In this document: one piece after another, positions 34,732-46,794 of the stretch
How the letters are laid out: every line of letters starts with the position of its first letter
How positions within the stretch are numbered: position 1 is the stretch's first letter
Made by a program: the position numbers and the translations under genes
Assembly: GCF_001540865.1 (NCBI RefSeq)
Contig: NC_033635.1
Location: 9,301,388-9,365,387 of the forward strand
Direction: 5' to 3'
Length of the DNA stretch: 64,000 bases
Source: Ananas comosus
Taxonomy: Eukaryota; Streptophyta; Magnoliopsida; Poales; Bromeliaceae
Notes under the pieces: model-generated
What the model was told of the DNA's origin: nothing
Seen by the model: the letters and a program-made list of their open reading frames with translations, nothing else
Databases searched by the model: none

Positions 34732-34733
<2 letters not shown>

Positions 34734-34750
34734 AAGTAGAAAAGCCGATT

Positions 34751-37109
34751 TCACAGCACTTCTCGGAGAAGCAGATTGATCCCGAACGACGTCGTGCACA
34801 AGATGAGCCCGAACAGTGCCAAGAAGTTAAGGCCCCTGAGAAATGAGAGGAAAATAAGACCATCAAACCCTAAAAGCATTGTCATGTTCTCTGCTGAACT
34901 ATGATTTCTACGGAACTCTCTATAATATAAAAACTTCTTTTGAGTTCTACAACAATCCCCTGCACTCTGCTAAGAACTGATGGCTTACTTCGAGTTTACT
35001 CGATTAATTAAAACTCTCCCGTAACACGAAATACCAATCGTTTTTAGTCATAGCTCAATGAAGAAGTTCAGAAGATCCTTGATATTTAGTAAAACAACTT
35101 CGAGATCTCGAATCCTCTACGACCAACTTTAGTGGTGAAACTCAGAAGAGAGAGCTACATAGTACTTACTTACAGTGGCAAATCTCAAAAGGAAGTACTG
35201 AAAAAGAGAAAATGTATTAGTTTCAAACTATCTGTAATCCCCCAGTTCTTCTGCTATTCACTATTCACTATTGGAGCTCGAATATATCAGAGTTTAATTA
35301 TGTAATTTCGAGTATAAATTAGTTGTTTAGAAGTTGGGGTGTGTTTCGACATGGTCATGCAAGCAATATAAGGCCGGTATCGTTGGTCGAATTATGCTCC
35401 GTGTAGCTGGGTGCATTAGGGAGCTCGATTAACAAAATTGTTGTTTAGCTTCTCTTCTCAGTATTCCTCAATCTATAGATGAAATTATAAACCATGGATT
35501 TACAGGATTGGTATCAGAGCAAATACGAATCCTATAATTGGTACCAGAACAAATATCGCTTCCTACATTAGCAGTCAAACAAAGATATCTTAGCATAAGT
35601 TACCACTTAAAAACTAGATCTTCTGGAAGTTCATAAAGGGCCATAAAAGCTTAAGTAACAAAAATGCTCCATTTTGCTTAATATTTGACTGTAGGTAGTA
35701 TTGTAGAAAATAAAACTCAGTAGAGAGTTTGGAAACAATAAGAAGCACAACAATAGAATGTACGAAGCATCCTAAAGTAATGAAGGGATAGGGAGAAATA
35801 CCCAATCTTCAGGCGATTCTCGGGAACGCCGGTGGAGTAGCCCTTGAAGTAGAAGAACCGCGCCAAGATGTAGAGGAAACCGAGCCCGGCGGCGATGGTC
35901 GGGTGCTGGAGCCCGCCAACGAGCAGCATCACAAAGAACACCGGCATCGACTCCAGCGAGTTCTGATGCCCCCTCTGCGCTCAGTTACAAACACATATTC
36001 ACAGAACAGTTAGGTCACATATTCCTTTCTTTCTCTCAAGCTAAAATTATAGGGAATCATCTACGACGTGAAATTTGACAAAATCACCGATTAATTCATC
36101 AAAAACTTCAGCACGATTGACTTAAATAATTTAAGTCAAAACAAATAAAAATTGAGATGGTATCAACTAAAAAAACGTATATTCAGAAGCTTAAACGAGA
36201 AATGCTTATAGTCGGATAACAGTGTGTTTGGTAAATCCGATCTCGGCTCCAGCAAACTCCTGAGTTCATGGAACTCGACATCACACTGTAAAAGAGCGAT
36301 GTCGAATTTCACCTCCGTATACGAAGAAGGGAGATCCAAAGGATTTTTATATGTGGGACTCACATAGCTCAGGGAATTACGCCCTCCACTTCGTCACAAA
36401 CAACTTAAAGTCTCTATATACTTGATGAAAATTATATGGAAACCTACAACTATAGGCAATTTTTCACATAAAAACTTAAAACAAATATATATATTTCTTT
36501 CATTTTAACTGACATTTTCTCAATCATTTACGGACTTTCGATTTGACTTGTTCCAGTCAATTGTATTCAACAAATATTTATAAATTTGTTATTTGGCAGC
36601 ATAAATTGATGGGATTTAAATTCATTCCAAAGGATTCAGTGAGATTTCTCCTAATACAACATGATTTGATGTTCGATTTAGTGAGAATCCATTCGCTATT
36701 AATTATTTTTTTTATATTAATTCCGACATAATTTATGCTATATAATGGCATCGAAATGGTTTTAAATCTTTTACCGACAACAACAGAACGGAATAGAATT
36801 CAGTAGAACTCCGATTTAAAATTGTCACCAATTCACAGAGATTTCCAAGATGAACAAATACCAATAATTTAGAATCACAATAAATAAAAAAAAATTAAAA
36901 AAAAAATGCTGGTAAATATTTAAACAGATTTTCGATATTGAAACATAAAGCTCTAGGATTCAATACGCTATTTGAATCAAAATTAGAAGGAAAAAAAAAT
37001 AATAAAGGAGAGAGAGGAATTAGTGTTAATGACCTGCACACAGTTGAATAGCTTAGCATCCTTATTCTCGGACTCCACCGCGTACATGGTGGGATAGAAC
37101 ACCTTATAC
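34751..37109 (-). CDS. MGST3: Microsomal glutathione S-transferase 3, first exon missing
   Basis: MAPEG-family membrane enzyme that conjugates glutathione and reduces lipid hydroperoxides in the endoplasmic reticulum. Minus-strand exons: 37034-37109, 35802-35974 and 34751-34835, all with GT-AG borders and compatible phases. They encode 110 residues to the stop, plus one split codon at the 5' side. The diagnostic ESENKDAKLFNCVQ joins across the intron to RGHQNSLE, the conserved MAPEG glutathione-binding region. Then come a hydrophobic helix (PVFFVMLLVGGLQHP), the ARFFYFKGYSTGVPENR segment and a final helix (FLALFGLILCTTSFGINLLL). The missing 5' part should encode the start codon and the first membrane helix (about 35-40 residues). 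It is not found between 37110 and the N at 37726, and organelle-like DNA follows. The gene is therefore either interrupted or misassembled; the visible exons are intact. Confidence 0.92.
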
Positions 37110-37112
37110 CTG

Positions 37113-37345
37113 CGAATAATAATTATAATAATTATTTTTTTCGAAAAAAATAAGCCGAATAAGCACGAATTTTAAAGCGAACAACAACGACGACGACGAA
37201 AATTTAACATGTGAATAATAATTATTTTAAGAAGGCGAATAAGCACGAATTTTAAAGCGAACAACAACGACGACGGCAATTTAACCTGCGAATAATTATA
37301 ATTATTTTTTTGAAAAAGGCGAATAAGCACGAATTTTTAAAGCGA
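37113..37345. repeat. Minisatellite in MGST3 intron 1
   Basis: A unit with GCGAATAAGCACGAATTTTA, then AAGCGAACAACAACGACGAC, occurs three times. Two decayed relatives lie at about 37490-37540 and 37650-37690. The unit is about 85-100 bp. It continues up to the N at 37726, so intron 1 is probably longer than shown. Confidence 0.75.
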
Positions 37346-37726
37346 ATAACACCAACAATTTAATTAACGCAGAGTTAAAAAATATATATATATATCAATT
37401 TCAATTTAGCCCAAAAACAAAGAGTCTATTAAATAAAAAAAAAAAAGAGGACCAAAAATAAGAACAACGGAGAGAGCGCGATAGATTAATTTTCGCACAA
37501 TCAAACCGAACAGCACGGATTACAAAGCGAATAGCCAAAAATTTATCCCAAATTAACAAATACTAACTTCGATTTACTCCATCGGAAACCCTAAACTAAA
37601 AAGAATTAGAATAGATAAGAGCGATTCGTGGATTAGCCCCCGCAGAAACAAGGCGAGTAGCACGAATTTCAAAGCGAACGATCGATCAACGATGATAAAC
37701 AAATGCCAAAAAGAACAATTCAACCN

Positions 37727-38985
37727 CGAGTCGGATAGACCTCAGAGAGTCAGGACGAGATCCCTTGTTGGGTCGATCAAGAAAGGGTCCGTCACAGACT
37801 GACAATTCTTCTTTGGGTTTCAGTTCATCTACACTACAAAAGGATCCTTCTCTACAAGTGGTTTACTCTCAGCTCCAATCTTGCTTCTTGTTCGAAGAGT
37901 TCTCCTCGAAATGAAAGAAAAGAGTTGGGCTTCCCTTTCATTCTTGGACAGTGGATTCAGCTAATGCTTTTGAGGGTGAGGCTCCAGAGTTGTTCGAGCC
38001 TGTCGCTCTCTTCTTTAACTTGAAGGGAACTTTGCTCTCTCAATGGCGAGTTCTATCTCGGTCTTTGAGAAACTCTCATCTTGTTTTTGCTCTCTGAATT
38101 ATGGATAATTCTCCTCTGGGTCGTCCAATCAAAGAATGAAAGGCGGGTGGTCCTTTACGTTATTCACATTTAATTTGATGGTCAGAGGCGAATAGAAAGC
38201 TAAGCAGTGATAATTAAGATCCCCCGACGGTACAAACTAATCCAGGGCCTGAAGCCAGCGCTAACATCATCCGAGCTTGCACCTCGAAGAGAGATGCTTG
38301 TGAGACCCATAGAGAAAGAGGTTATGATAATTCTTTACTATTAAGTCACTTTCTTTGTCCCCAGGAATCGAAGTTCCAAAAGCAGACGAACGGTTCTTCG
38401 GAGGAAACCTTACCAGACCACCACCCTCGTTGCTTGTGTGCTTGGACATACATAGCCGAACAGGGCCTACAGAAGTCAACCTTTCTAAATGCACACGCTT
38501 TACTGTGCGGACGGAAATCCCTCGATTAATGACATGGCTAGAATAAGACTGCCGGAGTGCTGAGGTTGTTCCCACCATTGAAGTCAGAGTCTGGGTGTGG
38601 GCCTGCTTTCTAATACTAATAGGGTTCCGAATGATAAAGACAAAAAAAAAAAGTTTTTCGTTTCGTTGGTAGAACCCACTGGAATATGCATTACGTGTCA
38701 ACTGTCAAAGCACTGCAATCTTCCCTTTTTCTAATAGTTATAGAAAGCCATGCTAAAAAAAAAAAAAAGTAACTGACAGACCTGCTCCAAAGTCCAACCT
38801 CTACATCAGTCTCCATTCATGCTATAGTCCACAGGCCAGCCCTGCATGCCTCTATGCGTTGGCTGTAAAGAAGTAAGAAGACACTAAATCCCATAATCAA
38901 AAACCCTAGACATAAAATTAGCAGACCGAAAAAAAGGTATTCTTAGGCCGATTTTTCTCCTCCAAGAAATCCGACACTTCCAGCC
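37727..38985. other. Organelle-like (probably mitochondrial) block 1
   Basis: Starts abruptly at a single N. It has balanced base composition, no plant exon structure and the texture of plant mitochondrial intergenic DNA. No mitochondrial gene could be named here. The assignment rests mainly on similarity in style to block 2, which carries a tRNA-like fragment. The right border near 38985 is approximate. Confidence 0.4.
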
Positions 38986-39940
38986 CATATATATATTCGC
39001 AATTTATTATGTTTGTAGGGATCTGTATGAAATTAATCCTTTTAATTAAGTTAGGTCCCATTTGGTTTGAAGATAAAGCGAAAATATGAGTTTAACATTT
39101 AGAGGCTATTCCTGTTAAAATATTTCGATTAAATCTACCTATTCTTGTTTATCCTGGAATAGTTTGGAATAAACTATTCCACTTTTTTGGTAGAATAATA
39201 TTGTTATAATATTTAATTTCAATCTTTATAAATATATTATAAATTAAATTAAAGAAAATTTTGTAGACATGATATATTATTTATTGAGTAGAGCTACTAT
39301 GCTTTTGAAAAAATAAGAGAGTTGGTGCTTCCAAATTGTTGGTCCTTGGATCAATCTCTTTGACTATTTCTGATCTTAAGATTAATATTATTACCCTTGG
39401 GGATCACTCAATCCTAAGAGGGATTACTATCATTCCAACTCTATAATCTTGATCCAGGGGCCAAAAAGTCGAAAGCACCAAATCACTTATGTTTTGAAAG
39501 CATAGTAGTTCTACACTTATTTATTATAATAAATTATTTTTATAAAATATTAATTGTACTATACTAATATATATTATTTGCACATAAATATTATAATAAA
39601 TTATTTTGGGGCTTTTACTTATTATCCCGACAACTATTCAAAATTTTTAAATTTATTATGAAATTATCATAATATCCTTCTAAACTTCAATTCTAGGAGT
39701 TTGGGGATATTTGAATGAATTTTTAGAAATCAATGAGGGCTATTTTTAAAGTTTTAGAGTGCATATTAGATATTATCTGAATTATATTTTATTAAATTTA
39801 AGTTGAAATAGAATTTTAAAAAAGAAATTATTTTTATAATAAAATCACCTTTAATAAATCATATTTTATAATAAATTACTATTGCACAATGTGGTGGGTC
39901 TTATCTTGGAAAATTTTAGATGGCTTGGATTTAAATCCCT
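38986..39940. other. AT-rich nuclear-type sequence
   Basis: Contains a short fragment like the 31600 MITE (GTTTGTAGGGATCTGTATGA at about 39008) and AT-rich DNA. No gene. Confidence 0.35.
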
Positions 39941-39942
39941 CA

Positions 39943-39946
<4 letters not shown>

Positions 39947-40021
<75 letters not shown>
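39947..40021. repeat. TA, GA and GC microsatellite cluster
   Basis: TA, then GA, then a short (GC)6 run lie side by side at the left border of the following MITE. Confidence 0.85.
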
Positions 40022-40027
40022 CGCGCG

Positions 40028-40560
40028 CGCTAGGCTCCTATGCTTTCGAAAGTACGGAAGCCTCCGTACTTGTAAGTTGTTTTCAATAATGGGACATCCA
40101 ATTCGGCGATCGGTTCCGTTAGACATGATCTACTTTATTAGAACTACTTAGAAATCAAATCTCATAATTTTTTGACTTCATTTGTGTAGTAAACGAGTAG
40201 CCTCAAAATGAACGGCTGAAAATAAAAATCTCATAAAAACAGTGATAAAGGACTCAAATTTCAAATCGGAAGTATTGGCCTTGCTATTGATGTTAAGTAG
40301 AAATTTCTATTAAATTTTTATCTAATTTGAATACTTTTTCACCGTTGAACTTAAAAACGTGCCACATCGGCCGTTAAAAGTCTTTTTTGAGACCTTTTAA
40401 TCGCTTGGTAAATAATGTCAAAAAATTATAAAATTTAGTTTTTAAATAGTTCCAATAGGATAGATTATACTTAATGCAGCCGATTGTCGAATCGGATTTT
40501 CTATCATAGAAAACAACTTACAAGCACGGATGTCTCCGTACTTTCGAAAGTACAGAAGAC
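40028..40560. mobile_element. Complete MITE of the CGGAGGCCTCCG family
   Basis: The left end GCTTTCGAAAGTACGGAAGC, then TTGTTTTCAATAATGGGA, is mirrored by TAGAAAACAACTTACAAGCA, then CTCCGTACTTTCGAAAGTAC. The interior keeps the inverted AGACATGATCTACTTTATTA-type pair. Noncoding. Confidence 0.75.
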
Positions 40561-40574
40561 TTACTATATATATA

Positions 40575-40852
40575 TATAGAGAGGTAGTCTTCTATACTAT
40601 CTATAGTACCGGGGCTCCGGTACTATAATCCCGTTTTCAATCTTAGAGTGTTCAAATCAACGATCCACACCGTTAAAACTGATCTAGAGTATTTAAAGTT
40701 TTTAGAAATAAAATTTTATATTTTTTCAACATAGTTTACTTTATGATCAAACAATTTTAAAATTGTCAATTTTCAATGGCTACTATGGCGAGTTTGGAGT
40801 TTAACGGTGTAGAAGAATCTAAATTTCTTCAAATTTTGATAGAAAATACTTT
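40575..40852. mobile_element. Related MITE cut off by an N
   Basis: Begins GTCTTCTATACTATCTATAG with ACCGGGGCTCCGGTACTATA and follows the same interior as the copy split at 48845/53560, but stops in mid-element at the N at 40853. Confidence 0.65.
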
Positions 40853-40853
40853 N

Positions 40854-43480
40854 GGGAAAGCTGGAGACCGGCTTGAAAGCTTCTTCAATCTTTTGCACAG
40901 GCAAAGAAGAAAAGAAGACAATACAATCGGCTTACCCAACTGTCCAAGCTGTTCGACCATTCCCTTTTCTCAAAAAGGGGAAGTTTCAATGTCAGAATTG
41001 ACTTCCTTCCCTTTTGTCAGCCACCAAAAAAAAGGCTCTCCCGGTCGGTTTTGATAGATTGTTAACCCCGCTTCTTAGGTTTGGTCGAGGATGGGTTCTT
41101 CCGGCTGTTGTGGTTTGACTTCCTTTTTCACTTTTTTTTTTGCGGCTCCTTGCTTTGCTGGAATAGATCTCCAAGCGAAAAGGCAGAAAACTAGATATGG
41201 CACCCTAACTGGATAGGCAGAAGCAATAGAACTCCCAGTGAATGTGATGGTACTGTTCTCAATCATCTTCTATCTCACTCTAAAAAGATGAGAAAAGTCT
41301 ATTCCAGACTGACATAAGACTTGATTATCAGAAGGTTTGTGATTTGGTATTATTGGAGAGCTCTTAGATGGTTGTCACCTATCTTATGTATAAGGACTGG
41401 GTCATCTTATGATGACTCTATAATCCTTGGTTGAAAGTTGAATACATAGTCTCTGGTTCCCCCATGGGGCCTGAACAGCCCTGGGATCGGGAGGAGTACC
41501 ATTTACCTGGAGGGGTAGCCATTTTGACCAGTACCAGTTCGGATCGATCTACTTTAAGTGTTAATTTGGATTTTTCATCTAGTCCAATTTTATCTGCCAT
41601 CTAAGTGAGCTCTCCAGACCTGCCATCAGGGGGGGAAAGGGGCTAATCTTCTTTCTTTGGGGTTTAGTTTAAGTTGGAGTGGAAATTGCACAGATTCACT
41701 CTCGTATTAGAAAGCGGAGATAGCCGCCAAGCAAGCCAAGCAGCGGGCAACAAATAGTGCGGCGAGAGCTGCAAGCATTTCTTATTAATCGAGTTGAGTT
41801 AGGTAGGCGGACCCCTTTTATCTTACTCAGTTTGTGGGAAAACCAAAAACTTCTTATTAAGAGATAATAGTAACCGAAGCCCCGACTGAGCTAAGGAGGG
41901 AGGGGTGAGGGCATCTCTACTCTGATTCACCTCCGGCATTGGTTTGGAGCCGTTTTTCTTGTTTAGCCGGAGGTGAATCCTTGCATTTAATCCCAGAGTT
42001 TAAATACCGATGGGGGTTCTAAAGAGGGTGACTTTTCACCCCCTTTTCTTTCCCAGCACTGCATAATCTCTAATCTCCCTACATGACCAAAGAAATCCTT
42101 TTTTTCTTTACTTTGACTGTTACTCTGTTATTCTATAAGATAAGAGCCGACTAACCATCCTGATTGAATGTTTGAGTACTCGGAGTATCTCGTAAGTATG
42201 GATACAAAGTATCTTCAGTCCTTTCCACACAACCAGATTGCCCATAAAATGTTGATAAAGCGAGCATTCCAGAGATCTTTTAGCAGAGAATCAAGTCTAG
42301 CTTTCCTCTATTTTGCGTTGAAATAAAGTATATCCGAAAATGGGTGCTCTTGGATATCGAAGACTCATGCATGGGAGGGCTCTTATGGTAGCCTAAAGGA
42401 AATGTCCGGGTAAGGAAGAATCCCTTGTCTTTCCTTCGATATCCGTAGGAGAAGAAAAATCAATCGAAGAGGAACGGGGGAAGAATCCTATGATTGATCT
42501 CGGAGACAGGTATCTGTTCTAGGAAGGCGGGAGCACAAAAGAGGAGTGATGCCAAGTTGGAGGACTTTCTTGATAAAGTAAGGAAGACGCGGCCTAGCTA
42601 CGCATAGCCCTGTTCTAGGATTCAAGACTGATCTGCCTAGCTTGACGACTGACTGAACTTCCAGGACTGAGCCGATTGACAGAACTGAGACTATTAAGTG
42701 GAATAAGACTGACAAGCGCATTCTTTTGAGCTATACAGAAAAGTGTCTCTTAAACAGGATCCCTCTCCAAACCAAACAAGGATGGGCCTTCTAAACTCCT
42801 CAAAGAAGAAAGATGCTCCTCTTTGTTGGAATAATAGGAAAGTACTTCAATTTTATTAGCCCCCTTGTGTTAAGCAAATGAAAACCTTCATTTGCATCCC
42901 CTTGCCCGAAGGGCAATTCACCTTTGAAAGGAAAAATATGGCATTTTTTTTCCGAAAAAAAATAAAAGCCATTTTTTCCTTTACTCTTAACAAGAAAAAT
43001 AGCAATCGTGTCGGTACGATGGGTTCCCCATACCCACTATTCGGAAAAAAGCTTGGCATAGCAGCTCAAACCCCCTTGACTTAAGCTCGGGAAATGGGAG
43101 TGATAACCGGCCCTAGCCCTCTTGACTGAAGATTGCAGGTTCGAATCCTGTCCCCGCCTAATCATCTGAGGCCGTAGTCAGCGTCCAGATGCTTGGGCGT
43201 CCAGTCACTCTGTGACTTGGCGTTAGTGGTTCATCACCACTATGCCTCTTTACTAGCCATGTGTTGGTGAGAGGCCCCATGGAGCGCACTGCAGAGTTCT
43301 CTTAATCCTTAGGAGATGGATGATGAAACAAGTAAACCAGACCTTACACGAGTGCTACCAATCGTGGAAGAACGAGCCTCGCTGCACTCAGTCTCGAAGC
43401 CTGATGTTCGGGATGAACTGAACTCACTGAGTCGGGGCGGAGCGGAACAATCACAAAAACTTTTTTGATTATGGATCTAC
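40854..43480. other. Organelle-like (probably mitochondrial) block 2
   Basis: Balanced composition and no nuclear repeat families. It starts directly after a single N that cuts a MITE, and the last recognisable organelle-like segment is near 43470. It contains the 3' part of a mitochondrial-type initiator tRNA. No protein gene could be identified with confidence. Confidence 0.5.
43124..43160 (+). pseudogene. 3' part of a mitochondrial-type trnfM
   Basis: GAAGATTGCAGGTTCGAATC, then CTGTCCCCGCC, is a perfect T-arm (GCAGG/CCTGT around TTCGAAT) followed by an acceptor strand. From memory it matches the 3' half of plant mitochondrial initiator tRNA-Met. The upstream part is only loosely alike and the GCGGGG acceptor partner is not present, so it cannot fold as a full tRNA. 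Confidence 0.55.
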
Positions 43481-43600
43481 TACCAGAAATTCAATGCGTA
43501 ATCTCAGCATTCAATGTGTATTCCTGAATAATCTAATTTTTCAATTATTCAACCATTTCATTTTACCAAGTTCAACGTTAGCCAGNATATAAAGGTTATA

Positions 43601-43603
<3 letters not shown>
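43481..43603. other. Short unassigned stretch with a single N
   Basis: AT-rich sequence containing the N at 43586. Probably the join back to nuclear DNA. Confidence 0.35.
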
Positions 43604-43635
<32 letters not shown>

Positions 43636-43658
43636 TATTATTATTATTATTATTATAT
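43604..43658. repeat. Compound CTAT and TTA microsatellite
   Basis: About eight CTAT units followed by about seven TTA units. Confidence 0.9.
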
Positions 43659-43685
43659 ACTAAAACGCGTCGAGCACTCTATATG

Positions 43686-44535
43686 TGTAACACCCAATAA
43701 TTCTATATCAGATAGTTATGGCTAGATATGGGGGTATATAAGCTTGACTAGGCTATATATAATAACTAGGCTTAAGCATTTTGGGCCGGTGGTTTTGGGC
43801 TCAACGAGTTATTATTGCTGACAGGTCGGGTCGTTGCAATTGGTATCAGAGCGGAATACCAGCCGGAAGTGTGAGAACTAAGTGCTATGCGAGACAAAGT
43901 GCTAGACCAACTGATTTGGTGAGAGCCACCTCTAGAATCTCACATCGACTAGTAATTCTGGTATGATCTACATCTTTGATTTGGTTTGGACTCGACGAGA
44001 ACATCGAGATCTAAATAGGGGGAGTTTGTAACGCCCCGATAGTCCCACATTAGATGGAAAAATAATTCTAATTAGAATATAGCGGCCTCCACGCTAATAA
44101 TAATAATTGGGCTTAAGCATTTTGGGCTGATGATTTGGGCTCAACGAGTTATTGTTGTTACTGGGCTAGGTCGTCACATTTGGTAACAGAGCCGGTTCAC
44201 TAGCCAGAAATGTGTGGCGAGTCTCGGCTGAGTCAAGGTCTGAAAGATAAGGTGATAGGCGATGCCGAAATCTGAATGACAAGATAACCGGCTATGCCAG
44301 GATCTGGATAACAAGGCTAACGAGATGAGTCTCACATCGCCTGGTGATCTTGGACTGTGTGCGTGATTGGACTGTCGAGGACGTCAGAGCTTTAACGGGG
44401 GGAGTCTGTCACACTCCAATAATCCCACATCGGATAGTTATGACTAGATATGGGGGTATATAAGTTTGAGTAGGCTAGACATAATAACTGAGCTTAAACA
44501 TTTTAGGCCGGTGGTTTTGCCCTAGCGAGTTATTA
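43686..44535 (+). mobile_element. TRIM array: LTR-body-LTR-body-LTR
   Basis: Three LTRs of about 152 bp (43686-43838, 44027-44178, and a truncated one from 44407) all start TGTAAC/TGTCAC, contain CCCACATCGG-type and TTAAGCATTTTGGGC motifs, and end GTCGTTGCA/GTCGTCACA. Behind LTR1 and LTR2 sit primer-binding sites (TGGTATCAGAGC at 43841; TGGTAACAGAGCC at 44181). Polypurine tracts (TAGGGGGAG, CGGGGGGAG) precede LTR2 and LTR3. No coding region. This fits a terminal-repeat retrotransposon in miniature in tandem form. Confidence 0.8.
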
Positions 44536-44539
44536 ATAC

Positions 44540-45635
44540 GTGTTGACACGTGTCCTACCCACAAATTCGGTGCACTCGGTCCACCATAGATCCTATAAAA
44601 ACTTTTATTTTATTTTAATGTATATATCTAAATTTTATAATTTTTAATATATAGATATTTATACTATAAAGTAAATTTAATTAATTAAATTTTATTTTTA
44701 CATTTAAATTTACTGGTGTGCATATGCAATGTAAGGCCCCGTTTGGATACCTCTAAAAACGTAGCATAGTTAAACTATGCTACGCCGGTAGGAAAATAAT
44801 CCTATGAAGCGTTTGGAAGAAAAAAAAATGACGTAATTTTTGGAGTATAGTTATACTATACTCCAAAAAATNNNNNNNNNNNNNNNNNNNNNNNNNTTCA
44901 AATTTCAAATTTCAAATTTCAAAAAGTTCAAATTTCAAATTTTAATTTAATTTTTAATTTTTAATTTTCAATCTTCAAAATTTAAATTTAAACTTAAATT
45001 TTAAATTTTAAATTTATAAATATGTAAATTTATAAATTATTAAATTTGAAATTTAAAATTTTAATTATAGATTTTTTAAATTTCAAAATTTAAAGTTTAA
45101 ATGGTATACTTTAAGTTTTAAAATTTAAAGTTTCAAATTTCAAATTTTAAATTTCAAATTCCAAATTTCAAATTTCAAATTTAAAACATAAAATCTAATT
45201 TAATTTTTAAATTTTAAAATTTAAATTTAAATTTTATATTTTGAATTTTGAATTTTAATTTTTAAAATTTTATTTTTAAATTTTGAATTTTGAATTTTGA
45301 ATTTTGAATTTTAAAATTTTAGAAATTTAATTGTTATAAATCCAGTGGAATTGTATGATATGTATCCAAACAGCTTAAAAATAAAGCTGTGGAATTTTTT
45401 TGTAGTTACAGGATTCCGTATTTCATTTAGACCAAAACCATGGAATAAAAATTCCATGGAGTTTTTTAACTATGCATCCAAACAGGGCCTAAATATACAT
45501 CAAGTGCAGGCAATAATTTCAAATAGAGAGGAGCACTGTTTGTGGACATGTGTCTATTTTATTGGTGCACCTGGTGCATTATGGACCCAATAAGAAATCC
45601 ATACAAATATATAATTTGATGGTTTTTGAGAGTTT
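44540..45635. repeat. Dispersed GTGCACC-type repeat, interrupted by a Tourist element
   Basis: GGTGCACTCGGTCCACCATAG, then AATTAATTAAATTTT, then ATGCAATG (44560-44734) continues at 45490 with TATACATCAAGTGCAGGCAAT. The same unit recurs at 46840-47570. It is the host copy of the Tourist insertion. Confidence 0.6.
44735..45489. mobile_element. Tourist-like (PIF/Harbinger) element with TAA duplication
   Basis: The inverted ends GGCCCCGTTTGGAT and ATCCAAACAGGGCC are flanked by TAA at 44732-44734 and 45490-45492, the usual 3-bp target of PIF/Harbinger elements. The interior has a second inverted pair around GCATAGTT/AACTATGC, a 25-N gap at 44872-44896, and a long AAATTTC low-complexity filling. 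Noncoding. Confidence 0.8.
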
Positions 45636-45684
45636 ACGTGCCGGAGTCTCCTTAATTTTACCCCTCTGTTAAGCCTCTCTCTTT

Positions 45685-45985
45685 CCTAACTATATCTTTG
45701 CCTTTTCACCTCTTCAAGAAGCCTTTTCACCTTTCCAAGATGTAATAATTCTTCTCACCTTTCCAAGAGATCTTTTCATCTTTCCAAAGATAATAATTCT
45801 TCTCTCATTCCCAATGAGCCTTTTTACCTTCCCAAGAAACTTTTTTATCTTCCCAAGATGTAATAATTCTTATCACTTTCCCAAGAGGCCTTTTCACCTT
45901 TCTAAAGGTAATATTTCTTCTCACCTTTCCAAGAAGCCTTTTTACCTTCCCAAGAAACTTCTTTACCTTCCCAAAAGATAATAAT
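45685..45985. repeat. Tandem repeat of CACCTTTCCAAGA units
   Basis: About 50-bp units with CCTTTTCACCTTTCCAAGA and TAATAATTCTTCTC alternate six or more times with variation. Confidence 0.7.
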
Positions 45986-46794
45986 TGTTCTCTTTGTATA
46001 ACTCTCTCTTATGCAATGACATTCTACATCTTCTTATAGGCAATAATCCTATACCACACACAATAATTACTGAGTTTTTGGAGTTTGGAGAAAGCCATTT
46101 CAAAAGCTTTGCTCAAGTTCTCCTTCTCCTTCTCCTTAAGTTAGCTGTCGTGCTCCTTCCAGCTCCGATCGATTCAAAGTGTTGGTCATGGCTGGCCCAA
46201 TCTACAACCACAGCATTGCGATCCCGTCCTACGGTCGATTTATTTTTTTTAAATTAATATTTTTCCACATATTTCACTTGGTTTTTGTTTCCAGTTCATG
46301 GCAAAATGTCCAACAAAAATGCTTCAGAATATTATCCCTTTTTTATAAACTATATTTTTTATTTAAACAGTTAATTATTTTCTAGATGTATAAATATCTA
46401 ATTGTTAGTATATTTATTTTATATTGATTTGTATAAAAAAAGATTTATGGAGGATAAGAGATGAACTACCTCATACTTACCTTTGCATTTATTATCCAAA
46501 TGTTGATGAAATGCGAATTTTTATTTGACTGAGAGATACTTTCCGCTATAATATTTAACTATCATTTATTTAACTACCATATAATTGATTACTAATGTGT
46601 AGTTTATGCAAAATTTTCAATAAAATATAGTTATTTAATTTTATAACGAAATTTTTTTTTTAGTGTAAACTTTTAATATTGAATTGATAAATGTCATGAT
46701 ATTGAGAAGAACAATATTAATATTTTTTCTAAATGGAACACACACTAAATTTTTAATTTTTAATTTTTAATAATTATATATTAATTAATTAAAA

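Noticed and set aside
35509..35520. TGGTATCAGAGC primer-binding-like site in MGST3 intron
   Set aside because: No LTR ends in CA directly before it and no second LTR is nearby, so no element can be supported. A similar word at 8311 in LAR intron 1 was rejected for the same reason.
38267..38701. 144-codon minus-strand open frame
   Set aside because: Within organelle-like block 1. No similarity to a known mitochondrial protein could be recalled and composition is not convincing.
41400..41620. Possible mitochondrial protein fragment in block 2
   Set aside because: Open on the minus strand for 60 codons but matches no mitochondrial gene I know.
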